From: Virgisporangium aliadipatigenens
GTDB taxonomy: Bacteria > Actinomycetota > Actinomycetes > Mycobacteriales > Micromonosporaceae
DNA: 64,000 nt
NCBI RefSeq assembly: GCF_016863615.1
Contig: NZ_BOPF01000009.1
Location: forward strand, 62,001-126,000
Reading direction: 5' to 3'
Shown here: positions 41,073-48,507 of the stretch, one piece after another
How the letters are laid out: each line of letters begins with the position of its first letter
Position numbering within the stretch: position 1 is the first letter of the stretch
Position numbers and translations under genes: made by a program
Notes under the pieces: model-generated
What the model was told of the DNA's origin: nothing
Database searches by the model: none
The model's input: only the letters and a program-made list of their open reading frames with translations

Positions 41073-41357
41073 GCACCGTCCGGCGCGCCGGTCACACCTC
41101 GGAGTCCGCCGCGCGTCGGCGCCTTGGACGGCTTCGGCGGTGTCGCCGGCGGCCGGAGGTCACCGCCACGCCCAGGTACCGGAGTCAGTACCGGTGCGGA
41201 CGGTCCGACGCCTGTGCGCGCACTCCAGGGGTCTCCGCGGCGTCGACGAATAGCGCACCCGCACGCGTGATCCCGACCCGACCGAACGGGCCGACGCCAA
41301 TCCGGAATCGAATTCTCCTCACCTTTTCGCATTGCGGCTCTCCGGTATTCTCCTGGC
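41073..41357. other. Intergenic region, 285 bp, no gene recognised
   Basis: I see no convincing gene here. The left part is G/C-rich and contains the self-complementary CCGGCGCGCCGG (41080-41091), a possible terminator of the repeat-protein gene. From about 41260 the composition shifts to more A/T, continuing into the EACC1 and caspase genes. A -10 element (TATTCT) ends the region. Confidence 0.5.
41346..41351 (+). promoter_or_regulatory. -10 element TATTCT of the EACC1-caspase operon
   Basis: TATTCT ends 6 nt before the GTG of the EACC1 gene and there is no Shine-Dalgarno, so transcription and translation probably begin at the same base (leaderless). The -35 region is weak. Confidence 0.6.
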
Positions 41358-41726
41358 GTGGAACTTCGAATTGAGATCGCCGCGAGTCGCCATCCGTACG
41401 ACGATCTCTGTTCTCTGATTGATTGGCTCGACCACGAGCCGGAATTGCGCGGACGCGTGAAAACCCTGCAGCGCTCACCGCGGGACGGCGAGTTGGGCGG
41501 CGTGGTGGAGGCCGTACAGGTCGCCGCGGGCGCCGGCGGCGCGTTGGCCGTACTGGCATCGGCGCTGCGCGTCTGGTTATCCCAACCGCGCCGGTCTGAC
41601 GTGCGCATCAAGGTGCGCGGCCGTCACGGTCGCAGCATCGAGGTGGATGCCCGGCGCGTCGCCGACCCGGAGGCCCTTCTGCGCACCGTCCTCACCGCGG
41701 AGGAGGACGACGGTGGGTCGTCCTGA
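41358..41726 (+). CDS. EACC1 (effector-associated constant component) protein
   Basis: 122 residues. The order matches EACC1 as I know it: LRIEIAAS, then SLIDWLDHEPELRGRVKTLQ, a Gly/Ala-rich hydrophobic helix AAGAGGALAVLASALRVWL (about residues 55-73), then RRSDVRIKVRGRHGRSIEVD and ADPEALLRTVLT. EACC1 proteins recur next to effector proteins (caspases, trypsins, others) in predicted actinobacterial conflict systems and are thought to couple the effector to other components, possibly at the membrane. Leu74 is encoded by TTA (41577-41579), a rare codon here. It overlaps the caspase gene by 14 bp, so both are co-translated. Confidence 0.85.
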   Translation: MELRIEIAASRHPYDDLCSLIDWLDHEPELRGRVKTLQRSPRDGELGGVVEAVQVAAGAGGALAVLASALRVWLSQPRRSDVRIKVRGRHGRSIEVDARRVADPEALLRTVLTAEEDDGGSS

Positions 41727-42960
41727 TCCGCGCCGATCGCGTGCGGTCATCATCGGAATGAGCCGATTCGACTCCGCCGACCTGCCGGATCATCCCGTGA
41801 TCGAGAACAACGTGGTCGATCTCGCGGAGACGTTGACCTCCGCTATCGACGCCCCTTTCCTCGCGGACCATTGCGCGTCATTCGTCGACGAGACGGACAT
41901 GGCCGCGCTGGGGCGCTCCATCAAGGCAGCCGCAGACACGGCCGAGGATCTTCTCCTGGTCTACTACTCCGGGCACGGCTGCCTGGATCCCCGACGGCAT
42001 GACCTGTATCTCGCGCTTCCGGGCACCGATCCGGACAACCTCGGCTTCACGGCGATACCCGCCTCCGTGCTGAACGAAGCGATCCGCAACAGCCCGGCGG
42101 ACAACAAGGTCCTCATCCTCGACTGCTGCTTCTCCGGTCGTCTGGAGACTGGTCGCCTCGGCGGCCAGGAAAGCTTCGTGCGTGGCGGGCTCGGTGTAGC
42201 GGGGCGATTCACCCTGACATCGGCAACCGGAAACCAGGCGTCGGTGGTACTACCGGGCGAGCGGCACTCGGCGTTCACGGGGCGACTGCTCGACCTGCTG
42301 CGCCACGGCGTGCCCGGCGGGCCTGCGGAACTCACCCTGGAATACATCCATCGGCGCCTGGAAACCGTCATGGCGCGAGAGGGACTCCCCCGCCCGGAGT
42401 GCTTCGGCCAGGGCACGGCGGCACAATTGGTGCTCGCGACGAACCGCGCCGCCCCGACCGTGATCGGCGCACCGGGAACTCCCGACCCGAACACGTTGCA
42501 ACCGGTACTCGATCCCCTGTGGAGCGAGCGTCCCGAGGCGCTTTACCGAGACGCACCCTGCGGATTCCTGACCACACTGCCCGACTACAGCATCATCCAT
42601 GCCAATGACACTTTCCTCGACTGGATGGGCTACAGCCGGAAGGAGCTGACCGACAGGTACCTCACCGATCTCTTAAACATCGGCGGTCGGGTCTACTTCG
42701 ATACACATTTGACCCCGCTGCTAAAAATGCAGGGAAAGATCACCGAGATCGCGCTCGAAATGCTCCGCTCGGACGGCACACGTATGCCGGTCCTGGCGAA
42801 TTTGTCTCTCGTTCGCGACCCGTCCGGCGATCCGAGATTCTGCAGGGTGATCATTTTCGACGCGACGAATCGGCGAGCCTACGAGCGCGAGCTTCTCGCG
42901 GCGAGGCGCCAGGCCGAACGCGCGCTACAAGAGCTGAAGGAACAGATCAGGTCACCCTGA
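41713..42960 (+). CDS. Caspase-like (C14) protease fused to a C-terminal PAS domain
   Basis: 415 residues from GTG 41713, with GGAGGA 6 nt upstream and inside the 3' end of the EACC1 gene. Residues about 8-245 form a caspase-like fold: RAVIIGMSRF strand, catalytic His88 in YYSGHG, catalytic Cys139 in LILDCCFSGR. Residues about 277-390 are a PAS domain (APCGFLTTLPDYSIIHANDT, FLDWMGYSRKEL, DATNRRAYERELL) very like the sensor part of SpoIIE-type phosphatases, followed by a short coiled coil (LAARRQAERALQELKEQI) that ends the protein with no output domain. Leu321 is a TTA codon. It is probably an inducible protease that kills or arrests the cell on a PAS-sensed cue. Confidence 0.9.
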   Translation: MGRPDPRRSRAVIIGMSRFDSADLPDHPVIENNVVDLAETLTSAIDAPFLADHCASFVDETDMAALGRSIKAAADTAEDLLLVYYSGHGCLDPRRHDLYLALPGTDPDNLGFTAIPASVLNEAIRNSPADNKVLILDCCFSGRLETGRLGGQESFVRGGLGVAGRFTLTSATGNQASVVLPGERHSAFTGRLLDLLRHGVPGGPAELTLEYIHRRLETVMAREGLPRPECFGQGTAAQLVLATNRAAPTVIGAPGTPDPNTLQPVLDPLWSERPEALYRDAPCGFLTTLPDYSIIHANDTFLDWMGYSRKELTDRYLTDLLNIGGRVYFDTHLTPLLKMQGKITEIALEMLRSDGTRMPVLANLSLVRDPSGDPRFCRVIIFDATNRRAYERELLAARRQAERALQELKEQIRSP

Positions 42961-43017
42961 ACGGTCGGCTCCGTCGAATCGCCGGTGGACCTTGCACACC
43001 GCGCCTACGCTGCGCGG

Positions 43018-43755
43018 ATGCGTGGTGCGACGATCGTTCGGCTGCTGCTCGCGGCGAGCCTTCTGCTGTCCGGCTGCGGGGACGACGGCGCGCCGGTCGC
43101 GCGTTCCACGCCGGGGGCGTCCGATCCGGCGGCCCCGGCCGTCGAGGAGGAGGCGACCTCCCTGCCGCCGGGTGCGCAGCCCGGGCTCGACGACCTCGAC
43201 GGCGACGGCAAACCGGACCCGACGTGCTCGACCCAGGACTTCGGCGCCGGGCTGACCCTGCGCATCCCGTGCGAGATCCCCAATCCGCACGAGCCCGCGG
43301 AGGGAACGACGCTGGTCAAGGACTCGCTCTTCCGACTGCCGGCCTACGAGGCGAACCTGGACGGGATCAGCGGCGCGCTGGTGACCGCGCGCGACACCGG
43401 CGGCGCCAAGGTCGTCATCATGATCTTCAACAGCGACAACCTCTTCGCCACCGGCGCCGACACGCTCAACGAGTCGCACACGCTCGACCCGCTGATCGCC
43501 CTGCTGAACGCGAAGTTCGCCGGCGCCGCCGTCCAGGTGCGCGGGCACACCGACGCCACCGGCACGGCGTCGGCCAACCAGGCCCTCTCCGAACGCCGGG
43601 CCGAGACCGTGCGGGCGTACCTGACCGGCCACGGCATGCAGGCCTCCGGCGTGACGGCGGTCGGCCTGGGCAGCACCCGCCCGCTCGTCGAGGAGACGAA
43701 CGACGCAGGCCGGGCCTTCAACCGCCGCGTCGAGCTGGCGATCCGGCTCCCCTGA
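43018..43755 (+). CDS. OmpA-like lipoprotein
   Basis: 245 residues from ATG 43018. Lipobox LLLSGC (Cys near residue 19) and an acidic, Pro-rich linker with a DDLDGDGKPDPTC calcium-binding-like loop precede an OmpA-like domain: LFATGADTLNESHT, VRGHTDATGTASANQALSERRAETVRAYL, and GLGSTRPLVEETNDAGRAFNRRVEL, including the Asp/Arg pair that holds diaminopimelate. It should be anchored outside the membrane and bind peptidoglycan. TACGCT ends 6 nt before the ATG (leaderless). It is not obviously tied to the caspase genes. Confidence 0.92.
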   Translation: MRGATIVRLLLAASLLLSGCGDDGAPVARSTPGASDPAAPAVEEEATSLPPGAQPGLDDLDGDGKPDPTCSTQDFGAGLTLRIPCEIPNPHEPAEGTTLVKDSLFRLPAYEANLDGISGALVTARDTGGAKVVIMIFNSDNLFATGADTLNESHTLDPLIALLNAKFAGAAVQVRGHTDATGTASANQALSERRAETVRAYLTGHGMQASGVTAVGLGSTRPLVEETNDAGRAFNRRVELAIRLP

Positions 43756-43777
43756 CCAGCGGAACACCGCGGCCCGC

Positions 43778-43993
43778 TCACGGCGCCTCGTCGTCCACGA
43801 ACTCCAGCAGGTCTCCGGGCTGGCAGTCGAGCACCCGGCACATGGCCTCCAGGGTGCTGAACCGCACGGCCTTGGCGCGCCCGTTCTTCAGCACCGCCAC
43901 GTTCGCCGGCGTGAGGCCCACCTTCTCGGCGAACTCGCCGACACTCATCTTCCGTCTGGCCAGTTCGACGTCGATCCGCACCACGATCGACAT
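43778..43993 (-). CDS. Cro/CI-type XRE regulator (YozG-like)
   Basis: 71 residues, almost entirely HTH: IVVRIDVELARRKMSVGEFAEKVGLTPANVAVLKNGRAKAVRFSTL, then EAMCRVLDCQPGDLLEF. It overlaps the stop of the DUF2975 gene (TGATG), the usual partner of this small regulator. It probably represses its own operon through the TATCGAA repeats upstream. Confidence 0.92.
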   Translation of the reverse strand: MSIVVRIDVELARRKMSVGEFAEKVGLTPANVAVLKNGRAKAVRFSTLEAMCRVLDCQPGDLLEFVDDEAP

Positions 43994-44490
43994 CAGATCA
44001 CCGCCTCCATGTCGGTGCGCAGCGTCGTGGCCTGTCGCAGCAGCGCCCGCATCACCACCATCAGCAGCCCCACGACGCTCACACCGACGACCGCCAGGAA
44101 CAGCAGCAGCGGCAGGCCGGGGTCGGTGGCTTTGAAGCCGACGTAGAGGAAGACGCCGACCAGCGTCACCCAGCCGGCGGCGACGGCCCACACGACGGCG
44201 TCCACCCACACCAGCGCGCCCTCGGTGAAGATGCGGTCGCTCTTGACCAGGCTGAGCAGTTTCCAGGTGGCGACGATGACCACCTGGACGCAGAGCAGCC
44301 AGAACACGGTCACGGCCGTCGCGGGCCAGCGGAGATAGGCCATCTCCGGGTCCTCCTTCGCCATGTGGGCGAACTGCCCCGGCAGCGACATGGTCTGGAA
44401 CAGGACCAGGACGCCGAACAGCACCACGAGGAAGACCCGGAGCGGGGTTACCACTCGATACACGTTGTACATGTATCGAATGTCGCCCAC
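43993..44490 (-). CDS. DUF2975 membrane protein
   Basis: 165 residues with four hydrophobic segments (VFLVVLFGVLVLFQTMSL, VTVFWLLCVQVVIVATWKLL, VVWAVAAGWVTLVGVFLYVG, LPLLLFLAVVGVSVVGLLMV) and the family signature FTEGALVWVDAV. GTG 44490 is the annotated start; ATG 44472 (MYNVYRVVTPLR) may be the real one, because the TATCGAA repeats overlap the first codons. DUF2975-XRE pairs are widespread and resemble regulator-sensor units; function unknown. Confidence 0.85.
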   Translation of the reverse strand: MGDIRYMYNVYRVVTPLRVFLVVLFGVLVLFQTMSLPGQFAHMAKEDPEMAYLRWPATAVTVFWLLCVQVVIVATWKLLSLVKSDRIFTEGALVWVDAVVWAVAAGWVTLVGVFLYVGFKATDPGLPLLLFLAVVGVSVVGLLMVVMRALLRQATTLRTDMEAVI

Positions 44491-44512
44491 TACCTATCGA
44501 AAGTCAATAGGT
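44474..44512. promoter_or_regulatory. Operator-like repeats upstream of the DUF2975-XRE operon
   Basis: TATCGAA occurs at 44474-44480 and 44495-44501, exactly 21 bp (two helical turns) apart. ACCTAT (44492-44497) and ATAGGT (44507-44512) form an inverted repeat. On the minus strand TTGACT lies within the latter. This fits autoregulation by the XRE protein. Confidence 0.5.
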
Positions 44513-44515
44513 CGG

Positions 44516-46555
44516 CTAGACGGCTGGCCGACCCGCCCGGAACAGCCACGGGTCGAGCACACCGCCCAGCGGCCGGCCGGCGACGCGTTCGGCCACGGCG
44601 ACGAAGTCCGTGGTGGTGGCGTTGCGGCCGGCGAACTCCGACGTCCACGTGCGCATGATCCGGAAGAACGGCTCGTCGCCGACGTTCCCGCGCAGCACCT
44701 GCAGGGTCATCGCGCCGCGCAGGTAGACGGAGTTCCACAGCATGGCCTCGCGGCCCGGTTCGGCGAGCGCGAAGTCCCAGATCCCCGAGTCCTCCGGCAG
44801 GGCGGCGTAGGCGCTGTCGAACGTCTCCTGCGGCGAGCGGCCGCCCTCGTGCTCCTCCCACAGCCACTGCGCGTACGTGGCGAAGCCCTCGTTGAGCCAG
44901 GTGTCCCGCCAGCCGCGCACGCTCACGCTGTCGCCGAACCACTGGTGCGCCAGTTCGTGCAGCACCACGCTCTGCGCCCCGGAACGCGTCCAGAACACCT
45001 GCGTCGAGTAGATCGGCCGGGTCTGCGTCTCCAGCGAGAAGCCCAGGTCGGACTGGTCCACGATCGCGCCCGCCGTGCGGAACGGGTACGGCCCGAAGTT
45101 CGACGCGAGGAAGCGCACCATCTCCGGCTGCCGGGACAGCGCCTGCCCGATGGTCGCACCGCCCGCCGGGATCGTGTCGGCGGCGGCCGCCGTCCAGGAG
45201 CGCGCGTCGGCCGGGCTGCCCGGCGCGGTGCCGGCGCTCCAGCCCTCCAGCCCGGTCTCGAACGACGTGCTGCCCGCATCGGTGGAGAGCACCAGGTCGT
45301 CCAGGAACACGCCCGGCCGCTCGGTGTCGTCCTCCCAGGACTCGACCGGCTTCGTGCTCACGTAGGACAGCGACAGCTCGACCCGCTTGCCGGCATAGGC
45401 GGCCAGGTCGTAGGACCACTCGCTCCACTCCCGGCCGGAGTTGTACGAGGAGAGCCCGCGCCACACGCCGGTGGTGCCGGTGGCCTCGCACTCGCCGTCG
45501 GCGCCGGCGCGCACGTAGTGCGCCAGGAACGGGTGCGTGTCGAAGTGCCTGCACAGCGAACCGGCCCACGGCCGGCCGAGCCCCGAGGACTCCTCCAGCG
45601 TCGTCCAGTCCGCCGCGCCGACCGTGTGCGCCTCGACGAAGAAGAAGCCGGTGTCGGGCGTGTTCATGATGTTCCAGAAGGACAGCCGGGCACCGGTGGC
45701 CGGGACGTCGACGACGCGGGTGAGGCGGCGGTAGGCCGGGATCCCGTCGCCCGACCAGGCGAGCCGGGAACCGCCGTGCGGCACGGCGGCCGGCGCGGTC
45801 AGCCGCGGATCGACGGCGTCCCACCACTTCAGCCCGTCGGCCTCGTAGGCGCGCAGGTCGAAGCGGCCGACCGCGACGGTCGCCAGGTACGGCGCCATCG
45901 GCTCGTCGGCCCGCCACGTCCAGGTCGTGCGCCCGTCGCGGGTGGCGCTGCCCTTGAGCGCGCCGTTGGAGACGGCCGTCAGGCCCCGCGGAACACTCAT
46001 CCGGACCGTGTAGGTCGCCTTGTCGGTCGGGTGGTCGTTGACCGGGAACCAGGTCGCGGCCGCGTGCGGCTCCCCCGCGACGATCATGCCGTCGTCGGTG
46101 TGCACCACCCCGGAGGTGCCGATGGTCGGATCGTCGATCGGCGCGGGAACCCCGTCGTAGCGCACCACCGTCGTGAACGCCCGACCGCGCGGCAGCCCGC
46201 GCGCCGGCGTGACGGTCAGCTCCCCGTCGGCGCGCTGCCACCCGGCCGCCCGCCCGTCGACGGTGACGCTCCGCACCGTCAGCCCGTCGAAGTCCAGGTT
46301 GAACGCCGACAGGTCCTGCGTCGCCGTGGCCTTGATGGTGACGGCGCCGGTGAGCGTGTCCGTGTCCGGCGCGTACGCCAGGTCGAGCAGGTAGTCGCCG
46401 ACGTCGTAACCGCCGTTGCCGTCGAGCGGGAAGTACGGGTCGCCGGCACCGGGCGCGCCGGGGCTGAACGCGCCACCGGCGGCCTCGGCGGCCGACGCCG
46501 TCGAGACGGCCAGCACAGCGGCACAGACCGCCGCGAGAAGGGACTTGGTTCGCAT
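44516..46555 (-). CDS. Secreted M1-family aminopeptidase with inserted beta-sandwich domain
   Basis: About 679 residues: signal peptide (LLAAVCAAVLAVSTASAAEA), N-terminal M1 beta domain (YDVGDYLLDLAYAPDTDTL), and the zinc site VVLHELAHQWFGD (near 531-543) with the third ligand in WLNEGFATYAQW (near 553-564). The substrate Glu is in LGFSLETQTRPIY. About 200 residues inserted before the catalytic part (RLSFWNIMNTPDTGFFFVEA; SYDLAAYAGKRVELSLSYVS; SFETGLEGWS) look like the jelly-roll of immune-inhibitor-A-type proteases. Secreted protein/peptide degradation is likely. GTG 46558 is an alternative start. Confidence 0.92.
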   Translation of the reverse strand: MRTKSLLAAVCAAVLAVSTASAAEAAGGAFSPGAPGAGDPYFPLDGNGGYDVGDYLLDLAYAPDTDTLTGAVTIKATATQDLSAFNLDFDGLTVRSVTVDGRAAGWQRADGELTVTPARGLPRGRAFTTVVRYDGVPAPIDDPTIGTSGVVHTDDGMIVAGEPHAAATWFPVNDHPTDKATYTVRMSVPRGLTAVSNGALKGSATRDGRTTWTWRADEPMAPYLATVAVGRFDLRAYEADGLKWWDAVDPRLTAPAAVPHGGSRLAWSGDGIPAYRRLTRVVDVPATGARLSFWNIMNTPDTGFFFVEAHTVGAADWTTLEESSGLGRPWAGSLCRHFDTHPFLAHYVRAGADGECEATGTTGVWRGLSSYNSGREWSEWSYDLAAYAGKRVELSLSYVSTKPVESWEDDTERPGVFLDDLVLSTDAGSTSFETGLEGWSAGTAPGSPADARSWTAAAADTIPAGGATIGQALSRQPEMVRFLASNFGPYPFRTAGAIVDQSDLGFSLETQTRPIYSTQVFWTRSGAQSVVLHELAHQWFGDSVSVRGWRDTWLNEGFATYAQWLWEEHEGGRSPQETFDSAYAALPEDSGIWDFALAEPGREAMLWNSVYLRGAMTLQVLRGNVGDEPFFRIMRTWTSEFAGRNATTTDFVAVAERVAGRPLGGVLDPWLFRAGRPAV

Positions 46556-46637
46556 CACAGCACACAGACGAGAGCCGGGATCCCCGGGGTTGCACGCGAT
46601 CCCGCCTTTTAGTGATGTCCGTCGAACCGCCGGCCGG

Positions 46638-47279
46638 TCACTCGACCAGGACGTCGACCCGGCCGCCGCACAACCAGCAGCGCGGGTCCGCGTGACCCGA
46701 CCCGTCGGTCCGCTGCGGCACCGCCCGATAGCACCACGCGCAGCCCAACGCGCCGCAGTCCGCGCACCGGAATCCGGAGCCGTCCCGTGCCATCCCGTCG
46801 AGCGCGACCGCCACCCGCACCGTGGCGGCGCCGTCCAGTTCGGGCAGCGCGCCGGGAATCACCGGGTAGCCGCAGCGCGCGCAGTCCTCGTCGGAGTGCC
46901 GTGGTGCCGGCAGCGGGCTGCGCTCGCCGATCTCGACGGGTGCGCCGTCGGCCTCCTCGAAGATCATGATGAGGTCCCGGCCGAGGTTGCCCTCCGGGTT
47001 CTCGGCGATGACGTAGATGCGCTCCTCCCGGATCTCGCAGCGGCGCAGGAAGTCGAGCGCGGCCGCCCGGCTCGCGAACTCCTCGATCAGGAAGAGCGCG
47101 TCGGGCCTGCGCACCATCCGGATCGGCCGGTGCTCCGCGTAGCCGGGGGGCCAGGTGATGCGCAGCTTCTTCGCCGTCACGTAGTACGGATGGACACGCC
47201 GCCGCCGGACGCTTCGCCGCCGCAGCACCACTACGGCCGCAGCCAGCACTGCCGCGCCGACCGCGATCCAGATCCACAT
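46638..47279 (-). CDS. Membrane-anchored protein with paired CxxC zinc-ribbon motifs
   Basis: 213 residues. An N-terminal helix (WIWIAVGAAVLAAAVVVL) followed by RRRSVRRRR anchors it with the bulk in the cytoplasm. The middle (VTAKKLRITWPPGYAEH, ERIYVIAENPEGNLGRDLIM) has no family I recognise. The C-terminal half has CARCGYPV, CADCGALGCAWCYRA and CWLCGGR, i.e. four CxxC pairs that could form two zinc ribbons. Function unknown. Monocistronic. Confidence 0.82.
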   Translation of the reverse strand: MWIWIAVGAAVLAAAVVVLRRRSVRRRRVHPYYVTAKKLRITWPPGYAEHRPIRMVRRPDALFLIEEFASRAAALDFLRRCEIREERIYVIAENPEGNLGRDLIMIFEEADGAPVEIGERSPLPAPRHSDEDCARCGYPVIPGALPELDGAATVRVAVALDGMARDGSGFRCADCGALGCAWCYRAVPQRTDGSGHADPRCWLCGGRVDVLVE

Positions 47280-47419
47280 CGCCGCACTCCCGCCCGGGTC
47301 TCGGTACGCACGACGGTAGCGGCGGCAGTCCGGGAGCGGTCCCGGCCTTGTTTGACCGCGTGCGCTCCGGGCAGACCTGTGGGCGGTAGATCGGTGTCGA
47401 CGAGCGAGGCGGTGCGACG

Positions 47420-48394
47420 GTGGTCCGGTTCGGATACACGCTGATGACGGAACAGAGCGGGCCGAAGGACCTGGTGCGCTACGCCGCCCGGGCGGAGGAG
47501 GTCGGGTTCGACCTGGAGGTCATCAGCGACCACTACTCGCCATGGCTCACCGAGCAGGGGCACGCGCCGTACGCCTGGTCGGTGCTCGGCGCCGTCGCGC
47601 ACACCACCTCCCGGGTCGAACTGGCCACCTACGTCACCTGCCCGATCCAGCGCTACCACCCGGTGGTCGTCGCGCAGAAGGCCGCCACGATCCAGGTGCT
47701 CTCCGACGGCCGCTTCATCCTCGGCCTGGGCGCCGGCGAGAACCTCAACGAGCACGTCACCGGCGAGGGCTGGCCGCCCGTGGCGCAGCGGCAGGACATG
47801 CTCGAGGAGGCCGTGCAGATCATCCGCGAACTGCACACCGGCGAGCTGGTCACCTGGGAGGGCGACTACTTCCGGGTCGACTCCGCGCGGGTGTGGGACG
47901 CCCCGGACGGCGGCGTCCCGATCGGCCTGGCCGTCTCCGGCGAACGTTCCGTCGAACGCTTCGCACCGCTGGGCGACCACCTCATCGCGGTCGAACCCGA
48001 CGCCGAACTGGTCAAGGGTTGGACGAAGGCGCGCCCGGACGGACTCGCGCGGGCGATCGGCCAGATCCCGATCTGCTGGGCGCCGGACAAGCAGCAGGCG
48101 ATCGACCTCGCGCACGAGCAGTTCCGCTGGTTCGGCGGCGGCTGGTACGTCAACGCCGACCTGCCCACGCCGGCCGGGTTCGCGGCGGCCAGCCAGTTCG
48201 TCCGCAAGGAGGACGTCGCCGGGTCCATCGCGTGCGGGCCGGACCTGGACGAGCTGGCCGAGAGCGTCAAGCCGTACTGGGAGGCCGGTTTCACCGACGT
48301 GGCGCTCGTGCAGGTCGGTGACGCGCTGCAGCAGGAGTTCCTCGACAAGGCGGCCGGGCCGCTGCTGGAGAGGCTGCGCGCCCTGGCCCCCTGA
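47420..48394 (+). CDS. LLM-class F420-dependent oxidoreductase (TIGR03557-type)
   Basis: A 324-residue luciferase-like TIM barrel. RFGYTLMTEQSGPKDLVRYA, ISDHYSPWLTEQGHAPYAWS, LATYVTCPIQRYHPVVVAQKAATI and LGLGAGENLNEHVTGEGWPP match the F420-dependent glucose-6-phosphate-dehydrogenase-like group. Use of coenzyme F420 fits an actinomycete. The actual substrate need not be glucose-6-phosphate. The only start I see is GTG 47420, with a weak Shine-Dalgarno. Confidence 0.92.
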   Translation: MVRFGYTLMTEQSGPKDLVRYAARAEEVGFDLEVISDHYSPWLTEQGHAPYAWSVLGAVAHTTSRVELATYVTCPIQRYHPVVVAQKAATIQVLSDGRFILGLGAGENLNEHVTGEGWPPVAQRQDMLEEAVQIIRELHTGELVTWEGDYFRVDSARVWDAPDGGVPIGLAVSGERSVERFAPLGDHLIAVEPDAELVKGWTKARPDGLARAIGQIPICWAPDKQQAIDLAHEQFRWFGGGWYVNADLPTPAGFAAASQFVRKEDVAGSIACGPDLDELAESVKPYWEAGFTDVALVQVGDALQQEFLDKAAGPLLERLRALAP

Positions 48395-48507
48395 GCCGCG
48401 ACCCGCGGGGTGTCGTGTTCGCGCGAGTCCCGAGTCCGACCGGACGCTGTCGATCACGCCGATCGCCGGATAGACACGGCGCAATCGACACAGCTCCTGG
48501 AGGACAC

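Noticed and set aside
41080-41091. CCGGCGCGCCGG as a CRISPR-like or attachment repeat
   Set aside because: Single G/C palindrome expected often at this composition; no second copy or array.
41185-41559. 124-codon minus-strand frame upstream of EACC1
   Set aside because: It overlaps the EACC1 gene antisense and is Arg/Pro-rich in its first half; no start signal or homology recognised.
44363-46612. 749-codon frame antisense to the M1 aminopeptidase
   Set aside because: The opposite strand has an intact HELAH/NEGFATY zinc site; this is a shadow.
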